From Thiotrichales bacterium (GTDB lineage: Bacteria > Pseudomonadota > Gammaproteobacteria > Thiomicrospirales > Thiomicrospiraceae): a stretch of DNA of 46,486 nucleotides. Below, piece after piece: positions 25,920 through 35,211 of the stretch. Position 1 is the first letter of the stretch; every line of letters begins with the position of its first letter. The notes beneath the pieces are model-generated. The model ran no database searches. It was not told where the DNA came from and saw only the letters and a program-made list of their open reading frames with translations. Both the position numbers and the translations under genes were made by a program. The stretch spans positions 1 to 46,486 of the forward strand of contig JAEMQD010000128.1 in assembly GCA_022759035.1 (NCBI GenBank), read 5' to 3'.

Positions 25920-26664
25920 GCGACACATTCCCTCGATCAGACACCAATGGCAACATTGCAGCCTGCAAATTTGAAAACAACTGTTTATTATGTTGCGACT
26001 CTTCGTGAAGTAGCGCTTTAATGCGTGCCCTTTGCTGTGGCTTACTATAGCAAGCTGGGCAGTTATCCAGAATCACAGGCAAGCCTGCTTGTTGCGCAAA
26101 AGCACGTGTTTGTGACTCTCGTACTGCCACTAAGGGCCGAATAACACGCAAATCACCTGCATCAATAACATAGTTTGCTTTCATGGTGTGCAATTTGCCT
26201 TGATACATAAGCGACATCAGCAGACTTTCTGCCAAATCATCTAAATGCTGTCCCAAAGCCAACACACCATACCCTTCGCGTCGCGCAACGGAGTACAAAA
26301 TACCACGCTTCATCCGTGAACAGAAAGCGCAAAAAGAATCGCCCTGCATCGACACCTCCGCTTGCGCCATAATCGCCTGACTCTCGTAAAAGTAAGGCAC
26401 ACCCAGCTCAGCCAAATAATCACGCAATGGTGACGGATCAAAGCCTGGAATTTCAGGATCAACCGTGCAAGCAGCCAGCTCAAAGTCTACAGGGGCATGA
26501 CGCTGCAAATGTCTCAATGCCAACAGCAAGGTTAACGAATCTTTCCCACCAGACAAACCAACCAGAATCCGATCACCCGATTGAATCATCTGATGCTGCA
26601 CCACCGCACGCCCAATCGGACGCAACAAAGCTTTAGGTAATGCACTATCTTGCTGCTTAGTCAC
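25912..26664 (-). CDS. ttcA: TtcA-family tRNA 2-thiocytidine synthetase
   Basis: TtcA is an iron-sulfur PP-loop ATPase that thiolates C32 in some tRNAs. The 250-residue protein has the PP-loop SGGKDS at 38-43, the FCAFCSRMKRG motif with Cys112 and Cys115, GQHLDD (about 139-144) where E. coli has GHHRDD, and a C-terminal Cys pair (Cys202/Cys205) that could provide the third cluster ligand. It is shorter than E. coli TtcA (311) because the C-terminal tail is missing. It overlaps both neighbours by 8 bp, so all three are coupled. Confidence 0.82.
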   Translation of the reverse strand: MTKQQDSALPKALLRPIGRAVVQHQMIQSGDRILVGLSGGKDSLTLLLALRHLQRHAPVDFELAACTVDPEIPGFDPSPLRDYLAELGVPYFYESQAIMAQAEVSMQGDSFCAFCSRMKRGILYSVARREGYGVLALGQHLDDLAESLLMSLMYQGKLHTMKANYVIDAGDLRVIRPLVAVRESQTRAFAQQAGLPVILDNCPACYSKPQQRARIKALLHEESQHNKQLFSNLQAAMLPLVSDRGNVSHD

Positions 26665-27217
26665 CGTGATGTAAACTCATACCAGCAGGAACTTTACACG
26701 CATCTTTGCTTGCTTCGTAAAGATGATGGAAGTTATAACGACCATTCACATTCGCCCAAACGGGTTGGCAATCTCCTGTACCTAAAAACAACAAGCCAGC
26801 CCAATCATTACCTTTTTGTGGCAACACTTTATAGCCCGCGGCAGAAAAACCCAACTGACGCTGCACACTACCGTCTGCCTGTTGAGTAAACAAATAAATC
26901 GTCTGACCAATTTTTCCAGAAGTACACGCATTACCAACAAGCAACATAACTTCTGGCTTGCCATCAGCATTTAAATCAACAACATCAAGTTGTTGTGGCA
27001 CGACACCACACTTAGCATCGGTCATTTTATTATTCTGAACCTGCCAACCTTTTTCAACCAGCTGTGCCGCAATACTTGCTTGCATGACGGCAGGCACACG
27101 ACTATCTTTATCAGAAAATAATAATGCTTGCATCGCTTGCGTTTGATCTGTTTCTGCTTTAGCTGTCTGCAACACTAAACAAGCACATACAACCCCTAAA
27201 GTTACCCACACTTTCAT
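26657..27217 (-). CDS. Exported protein of unknown function
   Basis: I cannot assign a family. The 186-residue protein has a Sec signal (MKVWVTLGVVCACLVLQTAKA, cleaved near residue 21). In the mature part, DVVDLNADGKPEVMLLVG looks like an FG-GAP or calcium-loop-like segment found in beta-propeller repeats, and Cys pairs (KCGVV, NACTSG, GDCQPV, DACKV) suggest disulfides. It is therefore probably periplasmic. The ATG follows the TauE/SafE stop with no spacer and its 3' end overlaps the ttcA-like gene by 8 bp. Confidence 0.75.
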   Translation of the reverse strand: MKVWVTLGVVCACLVLQTAKAETDQTQAMQALLFSDKDSRVPAVMQASIAAQLVEKGWQVQNNKMTDAKCGVVPQQLDVVDLNADGKPEVMLLVGNACTSGKIGQTIYLFTQQADGSVQRQLGFSAAGYKVLPQKGNDWAGLLFLGTGDCQPVWANVNGRYNFHHLYEASKDACKVPAGMSLHHGD

Positions 27218-27991
27218 TTAAATTACCCCCATTATTTTTGGCAGGTTATGCCACAAAATAAACACCCCAATAAACACTAAAAATACTGAGAAAATTTTAC
27301 GCAATGCCGCTTGTGGTAAGTGCTTAGCTAACTTATGACCCACCAAACTACCCGCAATACCGAGAATCGTAAACAAAGCAATTAATTGCCAATCTAACGA
27401 TAGGTTAAGTTTATCCAGCAAGTGCAAATATTCCCAAAAACCGCTGATCGAATTCATCGCAATAATAACTAACGAACTTCCCACGGCCATGGACATAGAC
27501 AAACCGCTCAATAACACCAAGGCAGGAATAATAAGAAAGCCGCCGCCAACACCAACCAGTCCAGTAATAACACCAACCAAGACGCCGTCCAAAGCCACTT
27601 GCCAAAATGCACGCGCCACACGCACATCTTCCGTCAGCTTTAAAGGGCGGAACATCAATACGGCTGCAATCAATAGCAATATCGCAAAAATAAGCAACTG
27701 CAACCAAGCAGCCAAATAGCCAGCTAAGTGCGCGCCCAAGACAGCACCAACCATACCTGGCAAACCAAACCATACTACAGTACGCCAATCCACCGAATTA
27801 CATTTAGCATAACGTAACGCACTAAATAAACTAATTAAGCCAACAATCGCTAGCGAACTGGCAAAGGCAACCTTTTCATCCAGCCCAACCCAATAAATAA
27901 GCACTGGCACTGTCAAAATAGAACCACCAGAACCAAGCAGCCCCAAACTAATACCAATCAATATTGCCCCAATCCATGCCCACATCATCAT
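27218..27991 (-). CDS. TauE/SafE (TSUP) family membrane transporter
   Basis: The family moves organosulfonates, sulfite and related anions across the inner membrane. I start at the first of three consecutive ATG codons (27991), preceded by AAAGGT; a TTG further upstream adds ten residues without support. The 257-residue product has about eight hydrophobic helices and two copies of the family motif, GLLGSGGSILTVPVLIYW near the N-terminus and GLVGVGGGFLIIPALVLL near residue 135. With sox genes in the same genome sulfite export is a plausible job, but the specificity is not visible. Confidence 0.88.
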   Translation of the reverse strand: MMMWAWIGAILIGISLGLLGSGGSILTVPVLIYWVGLDEKVAFASSLAIVGLISLFSALRYAKCNSVDWRTVVWFGLPGMVGAVLGAHLAGYLAAWLQLLIFAILLLIAAVLMFRPLKLTEDVRVARAFWQVALDGVLVGVITGLVGVGGGFLIIPALVLLSGLSMSMAVGSSLVIIAMNSISGFWEYLHLLDKLNLSLDWQLIALFTILGIAGSLVGHKLAKHLPQAALRKIFSVFLVFIGVFILWHNLPKIMGVI

Positions 27992-28093
27992 AGCAACGTA
28001 ACTACCTTTAAAAATTAGCAAGCTATAGACCGATGAGTTTAACGGAAACAGTCACATTTTTCGAGTGAATTGAGCGCGTTAACTTAACTATAT

Positions 28094-28122
28094 TTGACAA
28101 AAAAAACAAAAAAAAGGATAAT
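28094..28122 (+). promoter_or_regulatory. Strong sigma-70 promoter of rpsT
   Basis: A consensus TTGACA (28094-28099) and GATAAT (28117-28122) with an exact 17-bp spacer lie about 80 bp before the rpsT start. Confidence 0.88.
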
Positions 28123-28204
28123 CTTGTTTTTGCATTTTATCTCTGTCTCATTTGATGGATTGCAAGCATCTACGGATTACCCAATTTAATCGGAGCATAA
28201 CCTC

Positions 28205-28477
28205 ATGGCAAATATCGTTTCTGCTAAAAAACGTGTTGAAATCGCTGAACGTAACCGTTTAAGCAATGTTGCACAAAAATCTAAAACTAAAACATTAATT
28301 CGTCGCACGTTAGAAGCAGTTGCAACTGGCGATCATGCTGCTGCAATGGCTGCATTCCGCAAAGCGCAAGCACAAATTGATACCATCGCACGCAAAAATA
28401 TCATTCATGCTAACAAAGCTGCGCGCACAAAAAGCCGCTTAAATGCTCGTGTTAAAGCAATGGTGGCTAGCGCTTAA
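28205..28477 (+). CDS. rpsT: Small-subunit ribosomal protein bS20
   Basis: bS20 is a primary binder of 16S rRNA in the 30S subunit. The 90-residue protein is typical: MANIVSAKKRVEIAERNRLSN at the start (without the extra residues of some forms), a central KTLIRRTLEAVATGD, and the C-terminal basic KAARTKSRLNARV. A consensus promoter lies upstream and an efficient terminator follows, so it is monocistronic. It is oriented away from the TauE/SafE gene. Confidence 0.98.
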   Translation: MANIVSAKKRVEIAERNRLSNVAQKSKTKTLIRRTLEAVATGDHAAAMAAFRKAQAQIDTIARKNIIHANKAARTKSRLNARVKAMVASA

Positions 28478-28490
28478 CGCGCTTATACAG

Positions 28491-28518
28491 AAAAAGCCGG
28501 CTGCATGCCGGCTTTTTT
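28491..28518 (+). terminator. Rho-independent terminator of rpsT
   Basis: GCCGGC (28496-28501) pairs with GCCGGC (28507-28512) around TGCAT, flanked by A5 before and T6 after. It overlaps the region where the next reading frame (DUF1800) would need its start. Confidence 0.93.
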
Positions 28519-28556
28519 GTTTTCGTCGTCACAACGCACAACCAAGCATTATTGCG

Positions 28557-29888
28557 TTGTTACTGCTGTGCGCCACTTACCACCCAGCGCATGCCTTAAC
28601 CATTAGTGATGCGCGACACTTACTCGCTCGTACAGGCTTCGATCCAACCTGGCAAGAAATTTCTCCCTTACTTCCGCTTTCTCGAGAACAGGCTGTTGTC
28701 CGTATTGTGACGCAAGCTAGCACTAAACCAATTCACCCCATAGACAACACATTGATGACTGCGCCAGAAGTAAGTCATGAAACCATGATGCTTCGTAGCC
28801 CCGATGAGCGTCAAGCGGCGCAAAAACTCGAACGACAAAGATTAGAAAGCCTGCAAAGCTGGTGGGTACAACAAATGGTTGAAACCAAAACACCGCTAGC
28901 CGAGCAAATGATGCTTTTTTGGCACAACCATTTTACCTCTAGTATTCAAAAAGTTCGAACAGCACGACTCATGGCATTACAGCACAACACGCAGCGGCGC
29001 TTTGCCTTAGACAACTTCGCCAACTTACTTAACGCGATGATTCACGATCCAGCTATGTTGCGTTATCTTGATGCCGCAAATAATCGCAAAGAACAACCTA
29101 ATGAAAACTTTGCAAGAGAGTTGCTCGAATTATTTAGCCTAGGCATAGGAAACTACCGCGAGCAAGACATCAAAGAGGCTTCGCGTGCTTTTTCTGGATG
29201 GACAGTTAATCGCGAAAATGCCTGTTTTCAATTTAACGCAAAAGAACATGACAACGGCATAAAAACCTTTTTAGGCAAAACAGGGAACTTTAACGGCGAT
29301 GATATTATCCGCATCGTCTTAGATCAACCCGCCACTAGCCGCTTCATTATCACCAAACTATGGCGACAATTTATTTCTGACACACCCGATTTAGCAACAG
29401 TTAATATGCTCGCAATACGCTGGCAACACAACCATCATTACGATATCAAACTACTGTTGATAGATCTATTTAATACCGACGCGTTTTGGGATCAGCGGAA
29501 TCATGGTGTATTAGTAAAGTCTCCCACCGATTACATCGTTGGTTTACTTAGGGTTTGGAAATCACCTAATGAACAATCACCACAATGGCGCAACCAAATC
29601 AGTCTATTGGGACAAGATTTATTCAACCCACCCAATGTTAAAGGATGGGAAGGCGGCAATAGTTGGATTAACACCAATACCTTTGTTGCACGCCAACAGC
29701 TAATTAGACACTTCCTATACGACCCCAATGGCATGCGCAGCAAAAAACTACCCGAAACATGGAATAGTGCCACGCAACAACTTTGGCAGATGGTATTATT
29801 GGCGTTGCCACCGAATAATTATCCAGACGGTAGACCGATCCAACAAATAGAAGCTTGGCTGCTCGACCCCATTTTTCAATTAAAGTAA
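28557..29888 (+). CDS. DUF1800 family exported protein (start uncertain)
   Basis: DUF1800 proteins are exported proteins of unknown role, usually encoded beside a DUF1501 protein, as here. Family features include ARHLLARTGFDPTW near the start, MLFWHNHFTSS, NENFARELLELFSLGIG, SRAFSGWT, and NVKGWEGGNSWINTNT. The start is unclear: no ATG lies between the rpsT terminator and the conserved region. TTG 28557 is a fallback; the in-frame stretch FRRHN..SIIALLLLCA..PAHA (28515-28595) looks like a signal peptide, so initiation at ATT 28548 or further upstream is possible. The long frame reaching back to 28443 would run through the rpsT terminator. Confidence 0.83.
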   Translation: MLLLCATYHPAHALTISDARHLLARTGFDPTWQEISPLLPLSREQAVVRIVTQASTKPIHPIDNTLMTAPEVSHETMMLRSPDERQAAQKLERQRLESLQSWWVQQMVETKTPLAEQMMLFWHNHFTSSIQKVRTARLMALQHNTQRRFALDNFANLLNAMIHDPAMLRYLDAANNRKEQPNENFARELLELFSLGIGNYREQDIKEASRAFSGWTVNRENACFQFNAKEHDNGIKTFLGKTGNFNGDDIIRIVLDQPATSRFIITKLWRQFISDTPDLATVNMLAIRWQHNHHYDIKLLLIDLFNTDAFWDQRNHGVLVKSPTDYIVGLLRVWKSPNEQSPQWRNQISLLGQDLFNPPNVKGWEGGNSWINTNTFVARQQLIRHFLYDPNGMRSKKLPETWNSATQQLWQMVLLALPPNNYPDGRPIQQIEAWLLDPIFQLK

Positions 29889-29904
29889 GCGCACAGAAAA
29901 AACA

Positions 29905-31059
29905 ATGGAACGACGTGATTTTTTCAAATTACTCATTGGCACACCCTTTGCACTGGCTAGCCCAATTAGTCAAGCAAGTAGCCTAGGTAAAACCCTTATT
30001 CTGATTGAGCTTTCTGGCGGCAATGATGGCTTAAACACCCTAATCCCTTTTCGGGATAAACACTATTATCAATACCGACCAACCCTTGCCTTGCAAACAG
30101 AGGCTTGCATTCCTCTTAGCGAATCGCTCGCTTTAAATAGCGCGCTAACCCGCTTACACCCTTGGTGGAAAAAAGGTAATCTTGCTTGGGTGCAAGGCGT
30201 CGGATATCCACATCCTAACCGCTCACACTTCAGCTCACTTGATATTTGGGAAAGTGGCTCAGGCGCAGAGCAAAGTTTAGCAACTGGCTGGTTAGCAAAG
30301 GTCATCCCACAATTGCACATTGAACGTCATTTAGATGGTATTTCTTTAGCGAACGATCTTGGACCGCTCAACGGATTAAACAACAGCCTACTCCTAACAG
30401 ATGTACAACGTTTTCTAAACCAAGCCAACCAATTATCCCTTTCTGAACCTACCATTCATCAAGAAAATCAAGCACTAACACACATTCAACAGGTCGCTTA
30501 TCAAGCCAAACGCTCAGCGTTTGAAATTAGCCAACTACTCGGCAAATCACCCCAAATCCCGCTCAATTTTCCAGACAATGCTTTTGGAAAGCGCTTAGCA
30601 CTTGCCGCACAACTCCTTATCGCTGGCGTCAAAACGCCCGTTATTAAAGTAAGCATCGGCAGTTTTGATACCCATAATAATCAGTATGAGCAACATCAAC
30701 GCTTGCTAACCAACCTAGCCGCAGGGTTAGATAGTTTCGCACAAACTATGGTGGCGCATAACTTATGGCAAGACACAATCATTATGACCTATTCAGAATT
30801 TGGGCGGCGGGTCATTGAAAACGCCAGCCAGGGCACAGATCATGGCACAGCCGCACCGCACCTAGTCATGGGCGGCGCAGTAAAGGGCGGCTTGTACGGG
30901 GCGCAACCCAAACTGACCGATTTAGACAATGGCGATTTACGATTTACCACCGACTTTAGACAACTCTACGCGACACTCACACATCATTGGTGGGGTATAG
31001 ACAATCATGCACTACAAACGAAAGGATTTAGTGCTATTCCTTTACTAAAAAATGTTTAG
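29905..31059 (+). CDS. DUF1501 family exported protein
   Basis: The 384-residue protein has a twin-arginine style signal (MERRDFFKLLIGTPFALASP, with RRDFFK), then LILIELSGGNDGLNTLIPF near residue 30-48, the DUF1501 hallmark of the sulfatase and alkaline-phosphatase-like fold. Later signatures are NRSHFSSLDIWESG, SFDTHNNQ, YSEFGRRVIENASQGTDHGTAAPHLVMG. It is 16 bp downstream of the DUF1800 gene, the usual partner. The biochemical role of the pair is unproven. Its stop overlaps that of the convergent ferredoxin gene. Confidence 0.92.
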   Translation: MERRDFFKLLIGTPFALASPISQASSLGKTLILIELSGGNDGLNTLIPFRDKHYYQYRPTLALQTEACIPLSESLALNSALTRLHPWWKKGNLAWVQGVGYPHPNRSHFSSLDIWESGSGAEQSLATGWLAKVIPQLHIERHLDGISLANDLGPLNGLNNSLLLTDVQRFLNQANQLSLSEPTIHQENQALTHIQQVAYQAKRSAFEISQLLGKSPQIPLNFPDNAFGKRLALAAQLLIAGVKTPVIKVSIGSFDTHNNQYEQHQRLLTNLAAGLDSFAQTMVAHNLWQDTIIMTYSEFGRRVIENASQGTDHGTAAPHLVMGGAVKGGLYGAQPKLTDLDNGDLRFTTDFRQLYATLTHHWWGIDNHALQTKGFSAIPLLKNV

Positions 31060-31433
31060 TACGACGATCGTTTTCTTTTTCTAGGGTCAATCGGATGCAG
31101 CGGCAAAGCGATTTCAATGTCCCCAATTGGCACACAGGAGCACATTAATAACTCATTTTTTTCTAACGGAAAATGAACCGTTTTTACATAGCCCACCTCT
31201 CCTTTTATCAAATAAGCAATACAAGCACCACAATTACCATTACGACAACTTGAGCGGACAGGCAAGCCTGCTTTATCAAGCACATCAAGCAAAGATCGCT
31301 CATGCTGCCATACATACAAACCCTGCCCATCAACCTTAATGCTCGCCTTTAGCAACTTATTTGTATCTTGCGCCGACAAGAGTTTGACTTTCTTTTTACC
31401 CAATAACCAATCAAACACCTTATTCCTCTCCAC
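31056..31433 (-). CDS. Plant-type 2Fe-2S ferredoxin
   Basis: The 125-residue protein has a 30-residue lead, then a [2Fe-2S] domain with ligands Cys63, Cys68 and Cys71 (SCRNGNCGACI, the CX4CX2C pattern) and a fourth Cys98 in LLMCSCVP, which keeps the CxxxP context. This is a soluble electron carrier. No reductase or oxygenase partner lies next to it. The C-terminal tail (RKRKRSS) is very basic. It is divergent from fis and convergent with the DUF1501 gene. Confidence 0.88.
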   Translation of the reverse strand: MERNKVFDWLLGKKKVKLLSAQDTNKLLKASIKVDGQGLYVWQHERSLLDVLDKAGLPVRSSCRNGNCGACIAYLIKGEVGYVKTVHFPLEKNELLMCSCVPIGDIEIALPLHPIDPRKRKRSSY

Positions 31434-31455
31434 AATAAAAGCTTATTTATTTAAC

Positions 31456-31484
31456 TTAACATTCTGGTCACTTTCGATTAAAAT
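31456..31484 (+). promoter_or_regulatory. Promoter of fis-purH
   Basis: TTAACA (31456-31461) and TAAAAT (31479-31484) are separated by exactly 17 bp, about 38 bp before the fis start. Confidence 0.65.
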
Positions 31485-31521
31485 TAAAGTCCAAAATCAA
31501 TAAAGACCTAGCCCACCTCAC

Positions 31522-31797
31522 ATGTCTTCGCCTAATAGCCTAAACAACGCTGTACATAGCGTATTAGAACATTATTTCACCACCTTAGATGGTGAAATTC
31601 CTAGCAACCTGCACGCAATTATGACGCAAGAAATGGAGCGTGGCTTGTTAGAATTCGTTATGCGCAGAACAGGTAATAATCAAAGCATGTGTGCACGTTG
31701 GCTTGGCATTAATCGTAACACGTTAAATAAAAAACTGAAACAATATGGCCTTGTGCCGCAAGTTAACCTTTCTGTTGGAGATTCACCTCATGCTTAA
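31522..31797 (+). CDS. fis: DNA-binding protein Fis
   Basis: Fis bends DNA and regulates growth-phase genes. The 91-residue protein has the C-terminal helix-turn-helix [20 protein letters not shown] and the preceding [23 protein letters not shown] region. The N-terminus is shorter than in enterobacteria and lacks most of the beta-hairpin arm. In many gammaproteobacteria fis follows dusB; here it leads purH and overlaps it by 8 bp. Confidence 0.94.
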   Translation: MSSPNSLNNAVHSVLEHYFTTLDGEIPSNLHAIMTQEMERGLLEFVMRRTGNNQSMCARWLGINRNTLNKKLKQYGLVPQVNLSVGDSPHA

Positions 31798-33370
31798 ACC
31801 TGTTCGTCGCGCCTTATTAAGCGTTTCCGATAAAGCCGGCCTCATCGATTTTGCACGCACATTAAACAGCATGGGTGTTGAATTACTCTCGACTGGCGGC
31901 ACTTTTAAAGCAATCAAAGATGCGAATATCCCTGTTATTGAAGTATCAAGCTACACAGGCTTTCCTGAAATGATGGATGGCCGCGTAAAAACGCTACATC
32001 CTAAAGTGCATGGCGGTTTATTAGGACGTCGGGGTACCGATGACGCAATTATGGCTGAACATGGCATTCAGGCAATTGATCTATTAGTGGTTAACTTGTA
32101 CCCATTTGAAGCGACAGTAGCCAACCCTAACTGTAGCTTAGAAGATGCCATCGAAAACATCGATATTGGTGGTCCTGCCATGCTACGTGCAGCAGCTAAA
32201 AACCATGCCGACGTTGCCGTTATTACCGACATTGCCGACTATGGACGCATTATCGACGAGATGAAAGCAAACGCTGGGCAATTATCTCATGCAACGCGTT
32301 TTGATCTTGCCATTAAAACGTATGAAACAACTTCTCGTTACGATGGCGCTATCGCTAATTATTTCGGTGCACGCTTGGGTGAGGCAACATTTGAACAACC
32401 TGCACTTTTCCCACGCACATTTAGCAGCCAATTTGTTAAAGCACAAGACTTACGCTATGGCGAAAACCCGCATCAAAACGCCGCTTTCTATATTGATCCT
32501 AAAGCTAAGGAAGCTTCTGTCGCTACTGCTCGACAACTTCAGGGAAAAGAGCTGTCATACAACAACATTGCCGATACCGATGCTGCGCTAGAATGCGTTA
32601 AGTCATTCGTCAAGCCTGCTTGTGTTATTGTTAAACACGCCAATCCGTGTGGCGTAGCGGTTAGCCTCGATGGCATTCGCACAGCCTACGACCTTGCTTA
32701 CGCTACCGATCCAGAATCTGCTTTTGGCGGCATTATTGCCTTCAACCGACCACTTGATACAGATACCATGCAAGCCATTATTAGCCGTCAATTTGTCGAA
32801 GTCATTATTGCACCAGAAGTCTCGCAAGCAGCCCTCGCAATCGCAGCTAGCAAGCCGAATGTTCGCGTATTAACTTGTGGCGTTTTACCAGAAACGCGTA
32901 GTCCTTTCCTAGACTTCAAACGTGTCAATGGCGGACTACTTGTACAAGATGCAGACATGGGCATGATTCAAGAAAGCGACTTAAAAGTTGTTACGCAACG
33001 CGTACCTACCGAAGCTGAAATGCACGACCTCATTTTTGCTTGGAAAGTAGCAAAATATGTCAAATCGAATGCAATTATTTATGCTAAAAACCGTCAAACG
33101 ATTGGTATTGGTGCCGGCCAAATGAGCCGCGTTAACTCTGCAAGAATTGCAGCGATTAAAGCAGAGCACGCGGGCTTACAAGTGAAAGGTGCCGTGATGG
33201 CATCAGACGCTTTTTTCCCATTCCGTGACGGCATCGACAATGCTGCTTCTGTCGGTATTAGCTGCATTATTCAACCTGGCGGCTCTATGCGTGACCAAGA
33301 AGTGATTGATGCTGCCAATGAGCACGGCATGGCCATGGTATTTACGGGTATGCGTCACTTCCGTCACTAA
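31790..33370 (+). CDS. purH: Bifunctional AICAR transformylase / IMP cyclohydrolase PurH
   Basis: PurH does the last two steps of IMP synthesis. The start ATG 31790 has GGAG nine bases upstream; the frame open from 31745 lies inside fis. The 526-residue protein has the N-terminal cyclohydrolase domain ([18 protein letters not shown], then [11 protein letters not shown]) and the C-terminal transformylase domain with [23 protein letters not shown] and [10 protein letters not shown]. It is coupled to fis. purD, normally next, lies 1.9 kb downstream after two unrelated genes. Confidence 0.97.
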   Translation: MLKPVRRALLSVSDKAGLIDFARTLNSMGVELLSTGGTFKAIKDANIPVIEVSSYTGFPEMMDGRVKTLHPKVHGGLLGRRGTDDAIMAEHGIQAIDLLVVNLYPFEATVANPNCSLEDAIENIDIGGPAMLRAAAKNHADVAVITDIADYGRIIDEMKANAGQLSHATRFDLAIKTYETTSRYDGAIANYFGARLGEATFEQPALFPRTFSSQFVKAQDLRYGENPHQNAAFYIDPKAKEASVATARQLQGKELSYNNIADTDAALECVKSFVKPACVIVKHANPCGVAVSLDGIRTAYDLAYATDPESAFGGIIAFNRPLDTDTMQAIISRQFVEVIIAPEVSQAALAIAASKPNVRVLTCGVLPETRSPFLDFKRVNGGLLVQDADMGMIQESDLKVVTQRVPTEAEMHDLIFAWKVAKYVKSNAIIYAKNRQTIGIGAGQMSRVNSARIAAIKAEHAGLQVKGAVMASDAFFPFRDGIDNAASVGISCIIQPGGSMRDQEVIDAANEHGMAMVFTGMRHFRH

Positions 33371-33436
33371 TAAAGTGCCATTAGCGGCGTAAGCCATATT
33401 TATTATGACTGCTTGCGTCGCGCACAGGGAGTAAAC

Positions 33437-34138
33437 ATGTTAAAACAAATCATCTTGTTTTTTTCGATCTTCCTAAGCATAACCACTTGCATTACCGCCT
33501 GCAGCAAGGAGTCAGCCATGCATGATACATCGGCAAAGCAACTTATCGTATTTACCGCACCAGACTGTGCTTTTTGTAAACAATTTAAGCAAGAAATTGT
33601 TGCCCAGTGGCAAAGCGATATGCCAATTCAAGAAATCGCAACAAGCCAACCACCAGATGGCTTAATCTTAGAAAAACCTTTATTTGCAACGCCAACCATT
33701 GTGCTCTTTCAACAAGGAAAGGAAATTGCGCGCTATACGGGTTATGAAGGCGACAAAATGCGCTTTTGGAAATGGCTCGGTTTTCAACTGCTGACACCCG
33801 ACCAACAGCGCATCGCTTTTGAGCAAGGCACAGAGCGCCCCTTTACTGGATCACATTTAGATGAAAAACGCCCTGGCACCTTTGTCGATCCGATTACGGG
33901 CGCCCCTATTTTCAGAACAGATACCAAATTTAACAGCGGCACTGGCTGGCCAAGCTTTTTCAACCCTGTTGAAGGCGCAATTGTACTCGTAGAAGATAAC
34001 AGCCATGGCATGCATCGTGTCGAAGTCCGTAGTGCAAGCTCTGGCATTCATCTTGGCCATGTCTTTGATGATGGCCCACCCCCGACAGGTAAGCGCTACT
34101 GTATCAATGGCAATGTGCTTAAATTTATTCCTGATTAA
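33437..34138 (+). CDS. Lipoprotein fusing a thioredoxin-like domain to MsrB
   Basis: The 233-residue protein starts at ATG 33437 (GGGAG upstream). It has a lipoprotein signal with lipobox ITAC and Cys22, a thioredoxin-like domain (about 34-115) with active site CAFC at 44-47 and a cis-Pro in ATPT, and a C-terminal methionine-R-sulfoxide reductase domain (about 120-233). MsrB motifs are present: GTERPFTGSHL, SGTGWPSFF, IHLGHVFDDGP and RYCINGN with catalytic Cys222. Both zinc CXXC pairs of the usual MsrB are replaced (DPIT and SASSG), leaving Cys222 as the only Cys in that domain. It probably repairs periplasmic proteins, reduced by its own thioredoxin domain. Confidence 0.9.
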   Translation: MLKQIILFFSIFLSITTCITACSKESAMHDTSAKQLIVFTAPDCAFCKQFKQEIVAQWQSDMPIQEIATSQPPDGLILEKPLFATPTIVLFQQGKEIARYTGYEGDKMRFWKWLGFQLLTPDQQRIAFEQGTERPFTGSHLDEKRPGTFVDPITGAPIFRTDTKFNSGTGWPSFFNPVEGAIVLVEDNSHGMHRVEVRSASSGIHLGHVFDDGPPPTGKRYCINGNVLKFIPD

Positions 34139-34400
34139 TTTTTAACATGAAGAAATTGCTAACAAACCCCCTTCACTTGTTTTTAGGCATTCATGCTTTT
34201 CAGTTGAGTAAACTTATTGCTCATTGCATTAAATTCTATTTCTCGCAACTAATTCCTACATCATCTCTCGCATGATTCAGCAGAAACTTCTCAAGCAAAT
34301 AAAATGCATATTTTTTCCCATTTTTATAACTATTCATAACCGTTGATAACGTTTAAAATTAGCGATTGTTTATTTTTACATGACAAAAAAGGAATTCTTA
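34139..34400 (+). other. Intergenic gap with no gene seen
   Basis: This A/T-rich stretch separates the Trx-MsrB gene from the carbonic anhydrase gene. I find no gene, tRNA or clear terminator in it. A promoter for the carbonic anhydrase is expected near its 3' end but no good -35/-10 pair is visible. Confidence 0.6.
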
Positions 34401-35138
34401 ATGAAAAAGCACCTTCTCACACTTGCCTTAATCACTTTTAGCAGCATGACTTTTGCCGACAGCCATGACGCCCACTGGGGATATGAGGGCAATGACAGTC
34501 CAGAACATTGGGGAAAACTCAGCCCAGACTATGCACTCTGTAGCACAGGTAAAAATCAATCCCCAATCAACATTACCCAAACCCTAGAAGCAGAAACACC
34601 AAAAATCACCATTAACTACACGCAAGGTGGATATGAAGTCATCAATAATGGACACACCATTCAGGTCAATGTCAATTCAGGTAGTAGCATTACCTTACAA
34701 GGCCACACCTATCAATTAAAACAATTCCACTTCCATGCGCCTAGCGAAAACGAAATTGATGGCAAATCTTACCCTCTAGAAGCGCACTTTGTTCATGCCG
34801 ACGACAAAGGCAATCTTGCTGTAATTGGTGTAATGTTTAAGATTGGCAAGGAAAATAGTGCATTGAAAAAAGCATGGGCAAACATGCCAGCGAAAGCAGG
34901 CGACAAAGCCGAACTTGTACACAAAATTAGCGCCATCAGCCTACTACCAAACAACAAAGACTATTACCGTTTCAACGGCTCTTTAACAACCCCACCCTGC
35001 TCTGAAGGCGTCACATGGTTAGTGATGAAAAAACCAATGACTGTTTCTCAAGCACAACTCGAACAATTCACTAAGGTGATGGGACATCCAAACAATCGCC
35101 CCGTACAACCCGTGAATGCACGCCCTGTGTTGAAATAA
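34401..35138 (+). CDS. Periplasmic alpha-carbonic anhydrase
   Basis: The enzyme interconverts CO2 and bicarbonate. ATG 34401 has AAGGAA upstream and gives a 245-residue precursor with a short Sec signal (cleaved near MTFA, about residue 19). The alpha-class zinc ligands are clear: His110 and His112 (FHFHAPSE) and His129 (EAHFVH), and His85 in NNGHTIQV matches the proton-shuttle position. Cys47 and Cys200 (TTPPCSEG) likely form the conserved disulfide. In sulfur-oxidising autotrophs such periplasmic enzymes help supply inorganic carbon. A terminator follows. Confidence 0.95.
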   Translation: MKKHLLTLALITFSSMTFADSHDAHWGYEGNDSPEHWGKLSPDYALCSTGKNQSPINITQTLEAETPKITINYTQGGYEVINNGHTIQVNVNSGSSITLQGHTYQLKQFHFHAPSENEIDGKSYPLEAHFVHADDKGNLAVIGVMFKIGKENSALKKAWANMPAKAGDKAELVHKISAISLLPNNKDYYRFNGSLTTPPCSEGVTWLVMKKPMTVSQAQLEQFTKVMGHPNNRPVQPVNARPVLK

Positions 35139-35154
35139 GCGACACAACTCGCGC

Positions 35155-35181
35155 AAAAGCCGTCCTCTGGACGGCTTTTTT
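35155..35181 (+). terminator. Rho-independent terminator after carbonic anhydrase
   Basis: GCCGTCC (35159-35165) pairs with GGACGGC (35169-35175) around a TCT loop, preceded by A4 and followed by T6. Confidence 0.93.
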
Positions 35182-35182
35182 A

Positions 35183-35211
35183 TGTGCCAAAAACACCCTA
35201 TCCCTTATAAT
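35183..35211 (+). promoter_or_regulatory. Possible purD promoter
   Basis: A perfect TATAAT lies at 35206-35211, 38 bp before purD. The -35 position (TGTGCC, 35183-35188, with a 17-bp spacer) is weak. Confidence 0.4.
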
